DNA of 64,000 bases from a bacterium (GCA_019637795.1 JAHBUY010000004.1:248001-312000); one strand, 5' to 3'; positions 1 to 8,781 are shown, counted from the first letter of the stretch. The notes: generated by a model not told the origin, from the letters alone. Translations and numbers: made by a program.

Positions 1-1189
1 CGCGGCGCTTCGGCGGCGGCAGCAGGCTGCGACAGGCGGGCGTGAACGTCATCTCGATGATCAGCGCGCTGACGATGCCGCCCGCCAGCAGCGCGCCGAA
101 GGCGCGCACGCTGGTGATGCCGAAGGTCGTGAGCGAGCCGAAACCGGCGGCGGCGATCAGGCCGGCGGTGAGCATCACCGGGCCGACGGCGACGAGCGAG
201 CGCACCACCGCCTCCCGGCTGTCGGCGCAGCGCGCGAGCTCCTCGTAGTAGCGCTTGAGGATCTGCACCGCGTGGCCGGCGGCGATGGCGAGGATGAGCA
301 CGGGCGTCATCACGCTCCAGGTGTCCATCGGCAGGCCGATCAGCGCCATGATGCCGAGCGCCCAGACGACGCTCAGCAGCGCCGTCACCAGCGGCAGCAG
401 CATCGCCTGGACGGTGCGGAACGCCTCGTAGTGGACGAGGCCGATGATCAGCACCGCGAGCGGGAACAACACCGCCATCATCGCCGTGTAGCGCGCCAGC
501 TCCTTGCGCAGGATCGGCGCCCCGGCAAGCGCGATGGTCACCGTGTCGTCGCGCTCCGGCGCGATCACCTGCTCGACGAACTGGGCCAGCTCGACGTCCT
601 TCATGCGGTCGTCGAAATCCACCACGATCACCGCCGCCCGCCGGTCCGCCGAGACCAGCGACTCGCGAAACAGCGGATCCGACTCGACGCGCGCCCGCAC
701 CCGCGCCGCCGCCTCCGCGGTCGGCGGCGTTCCACCCATCAACGGCTCGACCCGCATCCCACCCTCGCTGGCGTCCACGGTGCGCACGTACCGCGCCGCC
801 AGGCTGAACAGGCTGGGCTCGATGACGCTCGGCGAGGCGCGCAGTCGATCCGTGATGCGCTGGATCTTCCCCAGCATGGCCGGGGTGAAGACGTCGCCTT
901 GCTTGGCGATGACTCCGATGATGACGATCGCCTCGCCGCCGAAGAGGTCCGAGATCCGGTTCTGAATCTGCACGAACGGATGGCTGTCGGGCAGGTTGGC
1001 GCGGCGGCGGATCTCGAGATGGAGCGAACCCAACTGGGTCGCCAACCCGGCGGTGATTGCCAGGATGGCGGCAACGATCATCACCCGGTGGGCAACCACC
1101 GACCGCGCATAGCGCTCGAACCGGGAGGGCTGAGCCTCCCCCTGGTTCGTCCCCGCGCCCGAACCCTGGCCTTGCCGATCTCGTACCAT
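1..1189 (-). CDS. RND/MMPL-family exporter, N-terminal part (cut by the left edge)
   Basis: The reading frame is open from ATG 1189 to the left edge, giving about 396 residues of an inner-membrane protein. A helix at about residues 36-55 is followed by a ~180-residue periplasmic segment with LPDSHPFVQIQ and FGGEAIVIIGVIA. A block of helices starts near residue 236 (MMAVLFPLAVLIIGL, VVWALGIMALIGLPMD) and includes the stretch AIAAGHAVQILKRYYEEL. This is the layout of the first half of an RND-superfamily 'predicted exporter' (MMPL/HpnN type), which moves lipids or other hydrophobic compounds using the proton gradient. The substrate cannot be told. A second in-frame ATG at 1201 is possible; neither start has a well-placed Shine-Dalgarno sequence. 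The gene is divergent from carD. The C-terminal half lies outside the window. Confidence 0.85.
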   Translation of the reverse strand, partial: MVRDRQGQGSGAGTNQGEAQPSRFERYARSVVAHRVMIVAAILAITAGLATQLGSLHLEIRRRANLPDSHPFVQIQNRISDLFGGEAIVIIGVIAKQGDVFTPAMLGKIQRITDRLRASPSVIEPSLFSLAARYVRTVDASEGGMRVEPLMGGTPPTAEAAARVRARVESDPLFRESLVSADRRAAVIVVDFDDRMKDVELAQFVEQVIAPERDDTVTIALAGAPILRKELARYTAMMAVLFPLAVLIIGLVHYEAFRTVQAMLLPLVTALLSVVWALGIMALIGLPMDTWSVMTPVLILAIAAGHAVQILKRYYEELARCADSREAVVRSLVAVGPVMLTAGLIAAAGFGSLTTFGITSVRAFGALLAGGIVSALIIEMTFTPACRSLLPPPKRR

Positions 1190-1512
1190 GACGCGCCGCA
1201 TCCCCCGAGATGTGCTGCCGCGCTACCGTGAGTTGGATGATCGGCTTGTACTGCGACCTCCCTCGACCTTGCAAGCGCGTCTCGCTGGCGGGGTCCGAGG
1301 AAGCGTCTCCAACCCCTTTGCAAGCTTTTGATACACTCGAGGTCACCCGGCCAACCCATTGAAACAAGCTGCGTTTTGGCGCGGCGCGAGGAATGGAAAC
1401 GCGGCTCACCCAGTTTGGAATTATTGGCCCGGAAAGTTCCGAACTTGTTTGACCATTCCCCTTCAAATTGCGATACTTCGTTTCTATGCCGCGCTCAGGG
1501 AAGGCTGAATCG
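1190..1512. other. Intergenic region between the RND exporter and carD
   Basis: About 320 bases separate the divergent RND exporter and carD. The region is less GC-rich than its flanks near 1310-1480. The only element I can support is the carD promoter at 1449-1477. GCGTCTC occurs twice (near 1278 and 1304) with no assigned role. Short frames crossing this region have no recognisable protein features. Confidence 0.6.
1449..1477 (+). promoter_or_regulatory. carD promoter (sigma-70 type)
   Basis: TTGACC (1449-1454) and GATACT (1472-1477) are separated by exactly 17 bases. Transcription is expected near 1484. This is downstream of any earlier start and favours the TTG at 1513 as the carD start codon. 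Confidence 0.65.
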
Positions 1513-1995
1513 TTGTTCAAGGTTGGTGAGAAGGTCGTCTACCCTGCGCATGGGGTCGGCGTCATCCAGAGCATCCAGAGCAAGGTCGTCTCTGGAACCG
1601 AGAAGACGTTTTACATGCTGCGGATTCTCGACAGCGACATGACCATCATGATCCCGACGGAAAACGTGGACTCGGTCGGTCTGCGCCGCGTCATCGGGCG
1701 CGAGATGGTGACCAAGGTCTACAAGATCCTGCGCGAGAAGCGGGTCGAGATCGACCAGCAGACCTGGAACCGGCGCTATCGGGAGTACACCGAGAAGATC
1801 AAGACCGGCTCGGTGTTGGAAATCGCCAAGGTGCTGCGCGACCTGTTCGTGCTCAAGGGCGACAAGGAATTGTCGTTCGGCGAGCGCAAGATGCTCGACA
1901 CGGCCCGCAACCTCCTCGTCAAGGAGCTCTCCATCGCTCGTTCCCACCCGGAAGAGAAGATCATGGAAGAGCTCAAGAACATCTTCGCCCACTGA
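1513..1995 (+). CDS. carD: CarD-family RNA-polymerase-binding transcription regulator
   Basis: CarD/CdnL proteins bind the beta subunit of RNA polymerase and stabilise open complexes, often at rRNA and other housekeeping promoters. The N-terminal Tudor-like domain is clear (KVGEKVVYPAHGVGVI, then MIPTENVDSVGLR), followed by a helical C-terminal half ending in EKIMEELKNIFAH. From TTG 1513 the protein has 160 residues, usual for the family. This start is chosen because AGGGAAGG (1497-1504) lies 8 bases upstream and because the promoter at 1449-1477 would start transcription at about 1484. The in-frame ATG 1486 would then be almost leaderless and has no ribosome binding site. ispD follows after 25 bases, a common carD neighbour in deltaproteobacterial-type genomes. 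Confidence 0.93.
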   Translation: MFKVGEKVVYPAHGVGVIQSIQSKVVSGTEKTFYMLRILDSDMTIMIPTENVDSVGLRRVIGREMVTKVYKILREKRVEIDQQTWNRRYREYTEKIKTGSVLEIAKVLRDLFVLKGDKELSFGERKMLDTARNLLVKELSIARSHPEEKIMEELKNIFAH

Positions 1996-2020
1996 CCGCG
2001 GCGCCCGCCTCGAGGGGCGC

Positions 2021-2737
2021 GTGGACCAGCGCAGTCGCCCGCTGCCATCGGTTGCCGCCATCGTCGTCGCCGCCGGGTCCGGCAGCCGGCTCGGCGCCGG
2101 GCTGCCGAAGGCCTTCGTGACCGTTGGCGGCGTACCGCTGGTCGTCCGCTCGCTGCGGGCGTTGCTCGCGGTGCCGGCGGTCGACGAGGCCATCGTGGTC
2201 GCCCCGCCGGATGACCTGCCCGAGACGCACGCGCTGCTGAACGCGCACGGCCCCTTCCGCCGACGCATCGAGGTGGTCGCGGGCGGCGTTGAACGGCAGG
2301 ACTCGGTACGCCACGGCCTGGCGGCGGTCACGCGGGCGGAATTGGTCGCCATCCACGACGCGGCGCGGCCATTCGTCGCCCCGGCAACGGTCGCCGCGGC
2401 GATCGCGGCCGCGCATGCCGACGGCGCGGCGATCGTCGCCCTGCCCGCCGTCGACACGGTGAAGATCGTCGACGCGCGGGGCTTCATCGAGTCGACGCCC
2501 CCGCGCGGCCGCACCTGGTTGGCGCAGACCCCACAGGTCTTCCGCACCGACCTGATCCGTGCCGCCCATCGGCAGCCGTCCGACGGCGGGCCGGCGACCG
2601 ACGACGCGGCGCTGGTCGAGCGCCTCGGCCACCGGGTCCGCGTGGTCGCCGGCAGCCCGGACAACCGCAAGATCACGACGCCCGAGGATCGGGCGTGGGC
2701 GGAGTGGTACCTGGCGCGACCGGCAACACCTCGTTGA
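2021..2737 (+). CDS. ispD: 2-C-methyl-D-erythritol 4-phosphate cytidylyltransferase
   Basis: IspD joins CTP and methylerythritol phosphate in the non-mevalonate isoprenoid pathway. The 238-residue product carries the nucleotide-binding loop AAGSGSRLGAGLPKAF near the N-terminus, VAGGVERQDSVRHGL, the metal/phosphate motif HDAARPFV, a TDDA motif near residue 192 and the C-terminal NRKITTPED. GTG 2021 is preceded by GAGGGG. It is probably co-transcribed with carD. ispF, often next to or fused to ispD, is absent here. The last 65 bases overlap the 3' end of the convergent larE, so the final ~20 codons are read on both strands. Confidence 0.95.
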   Translation: MDQRSRPLPSVAAIVVAAGSGSRLGAGLPKAFVTVGGVPLVVRSLRALLAVPAVDEAIVVAPPDDLPETHALLNAHGPFRRRIEVVAGGVERQDSVRHGLAAVTRAELVAIHDAARPFVAPATVAAAIAAAHADGAAIVALPAVDTVKIVDARGFIESTPPRGRTWLAQTPQVFRTDLIRAAHRQPSDGGPATDDAALVERLGHRVRVVAGSPDNRKITTPEDRAWAEWYLARPATPR

Positions 2738-3524
2738 GGCTGCCGGAGCGGAAGCCCTGCAGGTCGACGGTCACGTAGCCGAAGCCGATCGCCCGCAGCT
2801 CGCGCACCACGACGTCGCGCACCTCGGGCGCCGCGAGCCGCGCCAGCTCGGACGCCGGCACCTCGATGCGCGCAATCGGCTCGTGCGCTCGCACCCGGCA
2901 CTCGCGAAACCCGAGGGCGCGCAGGACGCGTTCCGCCGCCGCGACCCGGCGCAACCCGTCGAGCGTGATGCGGGTGCCGTAGGGAAAGCGCGACGACAGA
3001 CACGGGCTCGACGGGCGGTCCGCGGTCGGCAGTCCGGCGCGGCGGCTCAGGGTGCGGATCTCGGCCTTCGACAGGCCGACCTCGGCAAGCGGATGGCGAA
3101 TCCCGTGCTCCTGCGCAGCGCGCAGGCCCGGTCGGTAGTCGCCGAGGTCGTCGAGGTTGACGCCGTCGACGATCGCGCTCACCCCGAGCCGCTGCGCCTC
3201 GGCGGCGCAGATCTCGTACAGGCTGTCCTTGCAGAAGTAGCAGCGGTCGACCGGGTTGGCGGCGTAGCCCGGAATGTCGAGCTCGTTGGCGTCGATCAGA
3301 CGGTGCCGCACCCCGAGCGCGGCGGCCAGCGCGCACGCCATCGCCTCGTCCTCCTCCGGGGCGGTCGGCGAGCGGGTGGTCACCGCAATCACGCCGTCGC
3401 CGAGCGCTTCGGCGGCGACCTGGAGGAGAAAGCTCGAGTCCACCCCGCCGGAGAACGCCACCAGCACCCGCCCCATGGCGCGCAGCGACGACTGCAGGGC
3501 CGCGAGCTTGGCGTCGGTATCCAC
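2673..3524 (-). CDS. larE: ATP-dependent sacrificial sulfur transferase, LarE family
   Basis: LarE gives sulfur to the nickel-pincer cofactor precursor of lactate racemase and related enzymes. The 283-residue product has the PP-loop SGGVDSSFLLQ at the N-terminus, a CYFCK pair near residue 96, GVNLDDLGDYRPG, and the conserved SPCLSSRFPYG segment near residue 175 that holds the sulfur-donor cysteine position of the family. It starts with GTG 3524, one base after the cysK stop, so it is very likely translated by coupling to cysK. No larB, larC or lactate-racemase-like gene is in the window. Its 3' end overlaps ispD by 65 bases. Confidence 0.9.
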   Translation of the reverse strand: MDTDAKLAALQSSLRAMGRVLVAFSGGVDSSFLLQVAAEALGDGVIAVTTRSPTAPEEDEAMACALAAALGVRHRLIDANELDIPGYAANPVDRCYFCKDSLYEICAAEAQRLGVSAIVDGVNLDDLGDYRPGLRAAQEHGIRHPLAEVGLSKAEIRTLSRRAGLPTADRPSSPCLSSRFPYGTRITLDGLRRVAAAERVLRALGFRECRVRAHEPIARIEVPASELARLAAPEVRDVVVRELRAIGFGYVTVDLQGFRSGSLNEVLPVAPGTTPPTPDPRAS

Positions 3525-3525
3525 G

Positions 3526-4473
3526 TCAGATGCCCTCGCCGTGGAACAGGCCGGTCGTCAGGTAGCGCTCGCCGGTGTCGCAGAAGACCGTCACCACCAC
3601 GTGGCCAGGCCCGAGCTCGCGCGCGACGCGCAGCGCCGCATGGCAGTTGGCGCCGGCCGAAATGCCGACCAGAATGCCCTCGTCGCGCGCCAGCCGCCGC
3701 GCGCACTCCGCGGCGTCGGCGTCGCTGACGGCAATGATCTCGTCGTAGGCGGTCTCGTCCAGCACCTCGGGGACGAAGCCCGCCCCGATGCCCTGGATGG
3801 CGTGGAATCCCGGTTCGCCGCGCGCGAGCACCGGCGAGGCCGCCGGTTCGACGGCGTAGATGCGGATGCCGGGCATGGCGGCGCGCAACACCGCCGCCAC
3901 GCCGGTGATGGTCCCGCCGGTGCCCACGCCGGCGACGAAGGCGTCGATGCGCTCGAACTGGCCCAGCAGCTCCTGCGCCGTCGTCCGCCGATGCGCCTCC
4001 GGATTGGCGGGATTCCTGAACTGTTGCGGCATGTAGTAGTCGGGATGCTCGGTGAGCAGGCGCTCCGCCATGCGCACCGCTTCGTGCATGCCCTTCGAGT
4101 CCTCGGTCAGCACCAACTCCGCCCCGTACGCCTCGAGCACGCTGCGGCGCTCGACGCTCATGGTGTCGGGCATCGTCAGCACCAGCCGGTACCCCTTCAC
4201 CGCGGCGACGAGGGCGAGGCCAATGCCGGTATTGCCACTGGTCGGTTCGATGATGGTGTCGCCGGGACGCAGCCGTCCGTCCCGCTCCGCGGCCTCGACC
4301 ATGCCGAGGCAGATGCGATCCTTGACGCTGCCGCCCGGGTTGTACGATTCCAGCTTGCCCCACACTTCGGCGTCGTCGGCACCGGGCAGCCGCGCCAGGC
4401 GCGCCACCGGGGTGTTGCCGATCAGGTCGAGGATCGTGCGCGCGACCGCCGGACGTGAAGGCGCAGTCGTCAT
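3526..4473 (-). CDS. cysK: Cysteine synthase (O-acetylserine sulfhydrylase)
   Basis: CysK is a PLP enzyme that makes L-cysteine from O-acetylserine and sulfide. The 315-residue product has the PLP lysine in NPGGSVKDRI, the substrate loop PTSGNTGIGLA, the phosphate-binding GVGTGGTITG and the C-terminal GISAGANCHAALR. The ATG at 4473 gives the usual N-terminus (TILDLIGNTPVARL). The frame is open much further upstream, but that extension is His/Arg/Asp-rich read-through on the strand opposite the glycosyltransferase and amidohydrolase and is not protein-like. larE follows after one base. Confidence 0.94.
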   Translation of the reverse strand: MTTAPSRPAVARTILDLIGNTPVARLARLPGADDAEVWGKLESYNPGGSVKDRICLGMVEAAERDGRLRPGDTIIEPTSGNTGIGLALVAAVKGYRLVLTMPDTMSVERRSVLEAYGAELVLTEDSKGMHEAVRMAERLLTEHPDYYMPQQFRNPANPEAHRRTTAQELLGQFERIDAFVAGVGTGGTITGVAAVLRAAMPGIRIYAVEPAASPVLARGEPGFHAIQGIGAGFVPEVLDETAYDEIIAVSDADAAECARRLARDEGILVGISAGANCHAALRVARELGPGHVVVTVFCDTGERYLTTGLFHGEGI

Positions 4474-4518
4474 GGCCTGTCGATCCAGTACCGGCGCCGC
4501 GCCCGGCAAGTCAATTCC

Positions 4519-5433
4519 GTGTCGATGACGACCCATCGTCCCGCCGCCCTGATCCTCTTCCCCGGCGCCCTCGGCGACGTGTTGTGCTGCTGGCCAGCGG
4601 CCGCCGCGCTGCGCGCATCCGGATCCGCGGTGACCCTCGCGACGCGCGTCGACCTCGCGGGCCTGCTGCCCGGAGACGGCCTGTCCCTCGACTCCATCGA
4701 GCGACGCGAGATCACCGACCTCTTCGCCGCCTCGCCGATCGGCAGCGCCACGCGCGCCTACTTCGCGGCGTTCGCTCGCATCGACAGCTTCACCGGCGCC
4801 GCCGAGCCGGCGTTCACCGCCCGGCTGACGAGCGCCGCCGGCGGCGCGGTCGCGGTGCACGCCTTCCGCGGCATGCGCGCCGGCGAGTCCGCCGTCGCCT
4901 ATTACGCACGCTGCCTCGGCGTCGCGCCCCTCCTCCAGACCCTGCCCATCGACCCCGGCGCCGCGGCGTGGGCCGACGGGCTGTGGCGCGCCCATCACCT
5001 CGGCGACCGCGTCCTCGCGCTCCATCCCGGCAGCGGCAGCGTCGCCAAGAACTGGCACGGCATGGCCGGGCTGGCGGATGCGTGGCGACGCCACGGTGGC
5101 GCCGTGGTCGCCCTGCTCGGCCCGGCGGAGATCGAGCGGGGGGCGACCATCGCCGCCGACGCCGTGCTCGCCGGCGAATCGCTGCCGCGCGTCGCGGCGG
5201 TGGTGCGGCGGGCGGCGCGCTACGTCGGCAACGATTCCGGGATCAGCCATCTCGCCGGACTCGTGGGGGCTCGCGCGCTGGTGTTGTTCGCCGATTCGGA
5301 GAGCGCGGTGTGGGCGCCGTCCGGACCATGCGTCACCCTGCTGCACGCCGCGCCGACCTGCGATCGCTGCGGCCGCGGACAGTTCTGCATCCACCGACTG
5401 CCGATCGCGAGGGTGCTGGCCGCGCTCGCGTGA
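4519..5433 (+). CDS. Glycosyltransferase family 9 (heptosyltransferase-like)
   Basis: A GT-B-fold enzyme of 304 residues expected to transfer a sugar, classically heptose, in lipopolysaccharide core assembly on the cytoplasmic side of the inner membrane. The N-terminus has the family pattern LILFPGALGDVLCCWPA. The C-terminal half has ALHPGSGSVAKNW and the nucleotide-sugar-binding YVGNDSGISHLAG. It ends with a cysteine cluster, TCDRCGRGQFC, similar to the Cys-containing tails of some GT9 proteins. GTG 4519 is used here; ATG 4525 is an in-frame alternative. It is divergent from cysK. The exact donor and acceptor cannot be read from sequence. Confidence 0.85.
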   Translation: MSMTTHRPAALILFPGALGDVLCCWPAAAALRASGSAVTLATRVDLAGLLPGDGLSLDSIERREITDLFAASPIGSATRAYFAAFARIDSFTGAAEPAFTARLTSAAGGAVAVHAFRGMRAGESAVAYYARCLGVAPLLQTLPIDPGAAAWADGLWRAHHLGDRVLALHPGSGSVAKNWHGMAGLADAWRRHGGAVVALLGPAEIERGATIAADAVLAGESLPRVAAVVRRAARYVGNDSGISHLAGLVGARALVLFADSESAVWAPSGPCVTLLHAAPTCDRCGRGQFCIHRLPIARVLAALA

Positions 5434-5481
5434 CGTCGCGGGCCGCCGCGCCGGTTGCGATCGGTGGGGGCGGAGCGTAGG

Positions 5482-5541
5482 TCCTGGCCGAACGGCGGCG
5501 TCCGGGGGGAAGGCAGCTCCGCTCGACGCCCGCGGCCAGGA
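5482..5541 (+). promoter_or_regulatory. Hairpin enclosing the ribosome binding site of the amidohydrolase
   Basis: TCCTGGCCG (5482-5490) is perfectly complementary to CGGCCAGGA (5533-5541), and GGCGTC (5497-5502) to GACGCC (5525-5530) inside it. The outer 3' arm contains AGGA of the Shine-Dalgarno AGGAG that serves ATG 5548. Folded RNA would hide the ribosome binding site. The regulatory role is inferred. Confidence 0.45.
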
Positions 5542-5547
5542 GCGCAC

Positions 5548-7239
5548 ATGCACGACGTCATCATACGCGGCGCGGAGATCTGTGACGGCAGCGGCGCGCC
5601 ACCGCGGCGCGGCGACATCGCGATCGCCGGCGGCCGCATCGCCGAGCTCGGCGCGGTGAGCGGCGGCGCCCGGCGCACCATCGACGCCGACGGCCTGGTG
5701 GCGGCACCGGGGTTCATCGACGTCCACACCCACTACGACTGCCAGGTGTCCTGGGACCCCGCGCTGACGCCGTCGTCGTGGCACGGCGTCACCTCGGTGG
5801 TGATGGGCAACTGCGGCTTCACCATCGCGCCGTGCCGCGCCGCGCATCGCGAGCGGCTGATGGAGATGCTGCTCTACGTCGAGGGCATGCCGACGGAGGC
5901 GCTGCGCGCCGGCATTCGCTGGGAGTGGGAGTCGTTCCCCGACTATCTCGACGCCGTCGAGCGCGCCCGCCCCTCGGTCAACACCGCGGTCTTCGTCGGC
6001 CACTCCGCGGTGCGCTATTTCGTCATGGGCGACGCCGCCGTCGAGCGCGCCGCGACCGCCGCCGAGCTGGCGCGCATGCAGGACGTCGTGCGCCAGGCGA
6101 TGCGCGCCGGCGCGATCGGCTTCTCGACATCGGAGTCGCCGACCCACTTCTTCGGCTCCGGGGTGCCGGTCCCGAGCCGGGTGGCGCCGCGCGACGAGAT
6201 CCTCGCCCTGGCGGCCGTGCTCGCCGAGCTCGGCCGCGGCATCGTCGAGGTCGCGCCCCTGAATCTGCTCGGCGCCACCGACGACAAGCTCGAGGATCAG
6301 CGCTTCTATGCCGAGGTCGCCCGCGCCGCGCGGCGCCCGGTCACCTGGGCGCCCCTGCTCGCCAACCCGTTCGACCCGAGCGGCGCGGCCCGCATCATCG
6401 AGGAGGCAGCGGCGATGCAGCGCGCCGGGGCGCAGGTGGTGCCGCAGGTCGGCTGCCGTCCGCTCGAGATCCGGATCTCGTTCGAGAGCGCCGGCATCGC
6501 CATCGCCAACAACCCGTTCTGGCGGCCGATCCTCGAGCTGCCGCGCGCCGCGCGGGTGGCGCGCCTGCGCAGCCGCGAGCTCCGTGACGAGCTGCGCGCC
6601 ATGTCGGAAGGCGGTTTCGTCGCCGCGCTGGGCCCGAGCTGGGAGCACATCCTTCCCCGCCTCTCGGCGCGGCCTGAGCACGCGCCGTGGATCGATCGCA
6701 GCATCGCCGACATCGCGGCGGCGCGCGGCGCCGATCCCGTGGATACGCTACTCGACCTCGCCCTCGAGGCCGATCTCGACATCCAGTTCGGCATCCCGAT
6801 CATGAACACCGACGACGCGACGGTCGGCGCGCTGCTCCGCCACCCGGCGGGCGTGATCGCGTTGTCGGATGCCGGCGCCCACGTCGACACGCTCGCCGAC
6901 CAGGGCTTCACGACCACGCTGCTCGCGCGCTGGGTGCGCGACCTCGGCGTGCTCTCGCTGGCGGACGCGGTGCGGCGCATCACCGCGGTGCCGGCCGCGC
7001 TGTACGGGCTGCGCGAACGCGGCGAGCTGCGCCCGGGCTGGGCCGCCGACGTGACGCTCTTCGATCCCGCGCGCCTCGACCTGCAACGCACCGAGCTGGC
7101 GCACGATCTCCCCGGCGGCGCGGCGCGCCTCATCCAGCGCCCGGTCGGCATCGAACACGTGCTGGTGAACGGCGAGCCGCTGATCGACCGCGGCGCGCAG
7201 ACCGAGGCGCGCAGCGGTCGCGTGCTGCGCGGCGCGTAG
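5548..7239 (+). CDS. Amidohydrolase family protein (N-acyl-D-amino-acid deacylase-like)
   Basis: A 563-residue metal-dependent hydrolase of the amidohydrolase superfamily, subgroup of D-aminoacylases. It shows the beta-sandwich N-terminus with GRIAELG, the metal motif APGFIDVHTHYDCQ, the VVMGNCGFTIAP cysteine segment and the catalytic ALSDAGAHVDT near residue 440, and it ends in the second half of the sandwich. The His-rich ISH segment typical of true D-aminoacylases near the middle is replaced (VEVAPLNLLG), so the substrate may differ. ATG 5548 is chosen because AGGAG lies 5 bases upstream; the frame is open 93 bases further. Its RBS lies in a hairpin arm. Confidence 0.82.
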   Translation: MHDVIIRGAEICDGSGAPPRRGDIAIAGGRIAELGAVSGGARRTIDADGLVAAPGFIDVHTHYDCQVSWDPALTPSSWHGVTSVVMGNCGFTIAPCRAAHRERLMEMLLYVEGMPTEALRAGIRWEWESFPDYLDAVERARPSVNTAVFVGHSAVRYFVMGDAAVERAATAAELARMQDVVRQAMRAGAIGFSTSESPTHFFGSGVPVPSRVAPRDEILALAAVLAELGRGIVEVAPLNLLGATDDKLEDQRFYAEVARAARRPVTWAPLLANPFDPSGAARIIEEAAAMQRAGAQVVPQVGCRPLEIRISFESAGIAIANNPFWRPILELPRAARVARLRSRELRDELRAMSEGGFVAALGPSWEHILPRLSARPEHAPWIDRSIADIAAARGADPVDTLLDLALEADLDIQFGIPIMNTDDATVGALLRHPAGVIALSDAGAHVDTLADQGFTTTLLARWVRDLGVLSLADAVRRITAVPAALYGLRERGELRPGWAADVTLFDPARLDLQRTELAHDLPGGAARLIQRPVGIEHVLVNGEPLIDRGAQTEARSGRVLRGA

Positions 7240-7248
7240 CTTCTCACC

Positions 7249-7277
7249 TTGACCGGTCGGTGAGCGACATCTATGAA
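7249..7277 (+). promoter_or_regulatory. mtnA promoter (sigma-70 type)
   Basis: TTGACC (7249-7254), a 17-base spacer and TATGAA (7272-7277) match the housekeeping consensus at 5 of 6 and 4 of 6 positions. The expected start near 7284 lies downstream of the ATG at 7273 (which is inside the -10 box), so ATG 7294 is the likely mtnA start, with a leader of about 10 bases. Confidence 0.6.
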
Positions 7278-7293
7278 CAGGCGGGCTTCGCAC

Positions 7294-8358
7294 ATGATTC
7301 GACCGGTCGAGTGGCGCAATGGCGCCGTCGTCCTCCTCGACCAGCGGCTGTTGCCGCTGCAGGAGGTCTATCGCGTCTACCGCGACCACCGTGAGGTGGC
7401 ACGCGCGATCAAGGACATGGTGGTGCGCGGCGCGCCGGCGATCGGCGTCGCCGCCGCGATGGGCGTCGCGCTCGGGATGTCGCAAACCTCCGACGGCGAC
7501 CTGGCGCGCGCCCTCGATCGCATCTGCCGCCGCTTCGCCGCCACGCGTCCGACGGCGGTGAACCTCTTCTGGGCCATCGATCGCATGCGCCGCACCTTCC
7601 AGCGGGTGCGCGGGCGCAGCCCGGAAGTGGTGCGCGAGGTGCTCCGCCAGGAGGCGCTGACCATCTACCACGAGGACATCGCCGGCAATCGCGCCATGGG
7701 CCGGCACGGGGCGGCGCTGCTCAAACCGCGCACGACGGTGCTGACCCACTGCAACGCCGGCGCGCTCGCCACCGCGGGCTACGGGACCGCGCTGGGCGTG
7801 ATCCGCGCCGCGCACGAGACGCACAAGTCGATCGCGGTCATCGCCACGGAGACGCGGCCGTTTCTCCAGGGCGCGCGGCTGACCGCGTGGGAGCTGAAGA
7901 AGGAACGGATCCCGGTGACGCTCATCACCGACAACATGGTCGGCCACTTCATGCAGCGCGGCGCGATCGGGGCGGTGATCGTCGGCGCCGACCGCACGGC
8001 GGCGAACGGGGACGTCGCCAACAAGATCGGCACCTATACCGTCGCCGTGCTGGCAGCGCGACACCGCATCCCGTTCTACGTCGCGGCGCCGATCTCGACG
8101 GTCGACCTGGCCTGCGCCAACGGCGAGGCGATTCCGATCGAGGAGCGCGCCGCGCGCGAGGTCACGCATCTGCTCGACAGGCAGGTCGCGCCGAACGGCG
8201 TCAAGGTGATGAATCCCGCCTTCGACGTCACCCCGCACACCCTGATCACCGCGATCATCACCGAACGCGGGGTGGCACGGGCGCCATTCACCAAGTCGCT
8301 GGCTCGTCTGGCGGGCGGCGAGCCGCGCGACGTCCGGCGACGCGCCAGCCGTTCCTGA
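7294..8358 (+). CDS. mtnA: S-methyl-5-thioribose-1-phosphate isomerase
   Basis: MtnA converts methylthioribose-1-phosphate to methylthioribulose-1-phosphate in the methionine salvage pathway. The 354-residue product belongs to the eIF-2B alpha-like fold. It has [13 protein letters not shown] near residue 50, the catalytic-cysteine segment [14 protein letters not shown] near residue 155, and [19 protein letters not shown] with the catalytic Asp near residue 235. It ends with [11 protein letters not shown] and a basic tail. ATG 7294 (IRPVEWRNG) is preferred over ATG 7273 because a promoter -10 box covers 7272-7277. No other salvage gene is adjacent; the gene faces panD tail to tail with an 18-base gap. 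Confidence 0.94.
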   Translation: MIRPVEWRNGAVVLLDQRLLPLQEVYRVYRDHREVARAIKDMVVRGAPAIGVAAAMGVALGMSQTSDGDLARALDRICRRFAATRPTAVNLFWAIDRMRRTFQRVRGRSPEVVREVLRQEALTIYHEDIAGNRAMGRHGAALLKPRTTVLTHCNAGALATAGYGTALGVIRAAHETHKSIAVIATETRPFLQGARLTAWELKKERIPVTLITDNMVGHFMQRGAIGAVIVGADRTAANGDVANKIGTYTVAVLAARHRIPFYVAAPISTVDLACANGEAIPIEERAAREVTHLLDRQVAPNGVKVMNPAFDVTPHTLITAIITERGVARAPFTKSLARLAGGEPRDVRRRASRS

Positions 8359-8376
8359 CGCGCCGCGAGACGGCGC

Positions 8377-8781
8377 CTACTGCCAGACGACCTGGCGCAG
8401 GTCGCCCTGCCCCGGCCGCTCGGCGCCGTGGCGCTCCCTGGGGCGGTTGCGCTCATCGACGAAGACCACCTTCGGCTCCCACGCCCGCGCGTCCTCCTCG
8501 CTCATCCAGCCGAAGGTGGCGATGATGACCAGGTCGCCCTTGCGCGCCTTGTGGGCGGCGGCGCCGTTGATGCAGACGACGCCCGAGCCGGGTTGGCCGC
8601 GCAGCGCATAGGTGCGGAAGCGCTCCCCGTTGGTGACGTTCCAGATCTCGACCTCCTGGTGCGGCAGGATGTCAGCCAGCTCCAGCAGCAGGGGATCGAT
8701 CGTGACGCTGCCCTCGTAGTGCAGATCGGCGCCAGTGACGGTGGCGCGGTGGATCTTGCTGCGCAGCATGTTGCGATACAT
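8377..8781 (-). CDS. panD: Aspartate 1-decarboxylase
   Basis: PanD makes beta-alanine for pantothenate from aspartate with a pyruvoyl group formed by self-cleavage. The 134-residue proenzyme has the cleavage site YEGSVTID (between Gly24 and Ser25), [14 protein letters not shown] before it, [10 protein letters not shown] and the [19 protein letters not shown] segment. ATG 8781 is preceded by GGAAGGGAG. The frame is open upstream, but that part is read-through across panC. Last gene of panB-panC-panD; it starts 20 bases after panC. Confidence 0.96.
   Translation of the reverse strand: MYRNMLRSKIHRATVTGADLHYEGSVTIDPLLLELADILPHQEVEIWNVTNGERFRTYALRGQPGSGVVCINGAAAHKARKGDLVIIATFGWMSEEDARAWEPKVVFVDERNRPRERHGAERPGQGDLRQVVWQ

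Noticed and set aside
272..1231. Plus-strand frame of 319 residues over the RND gene
   Set aside because: His/Arg/Asp-rich composition without recognisable motifs. The opposite strand gives a clear membrane transporter.
4474..6681. A very long minus-strand frame continuous with cysK (over 1000 residues)
   Set aside because: The part before ATG 4473 is Arg/Asp/His-rich with no domain and lies opposite two well-supported genes. It is the usual read-through of GC-rich DNA.
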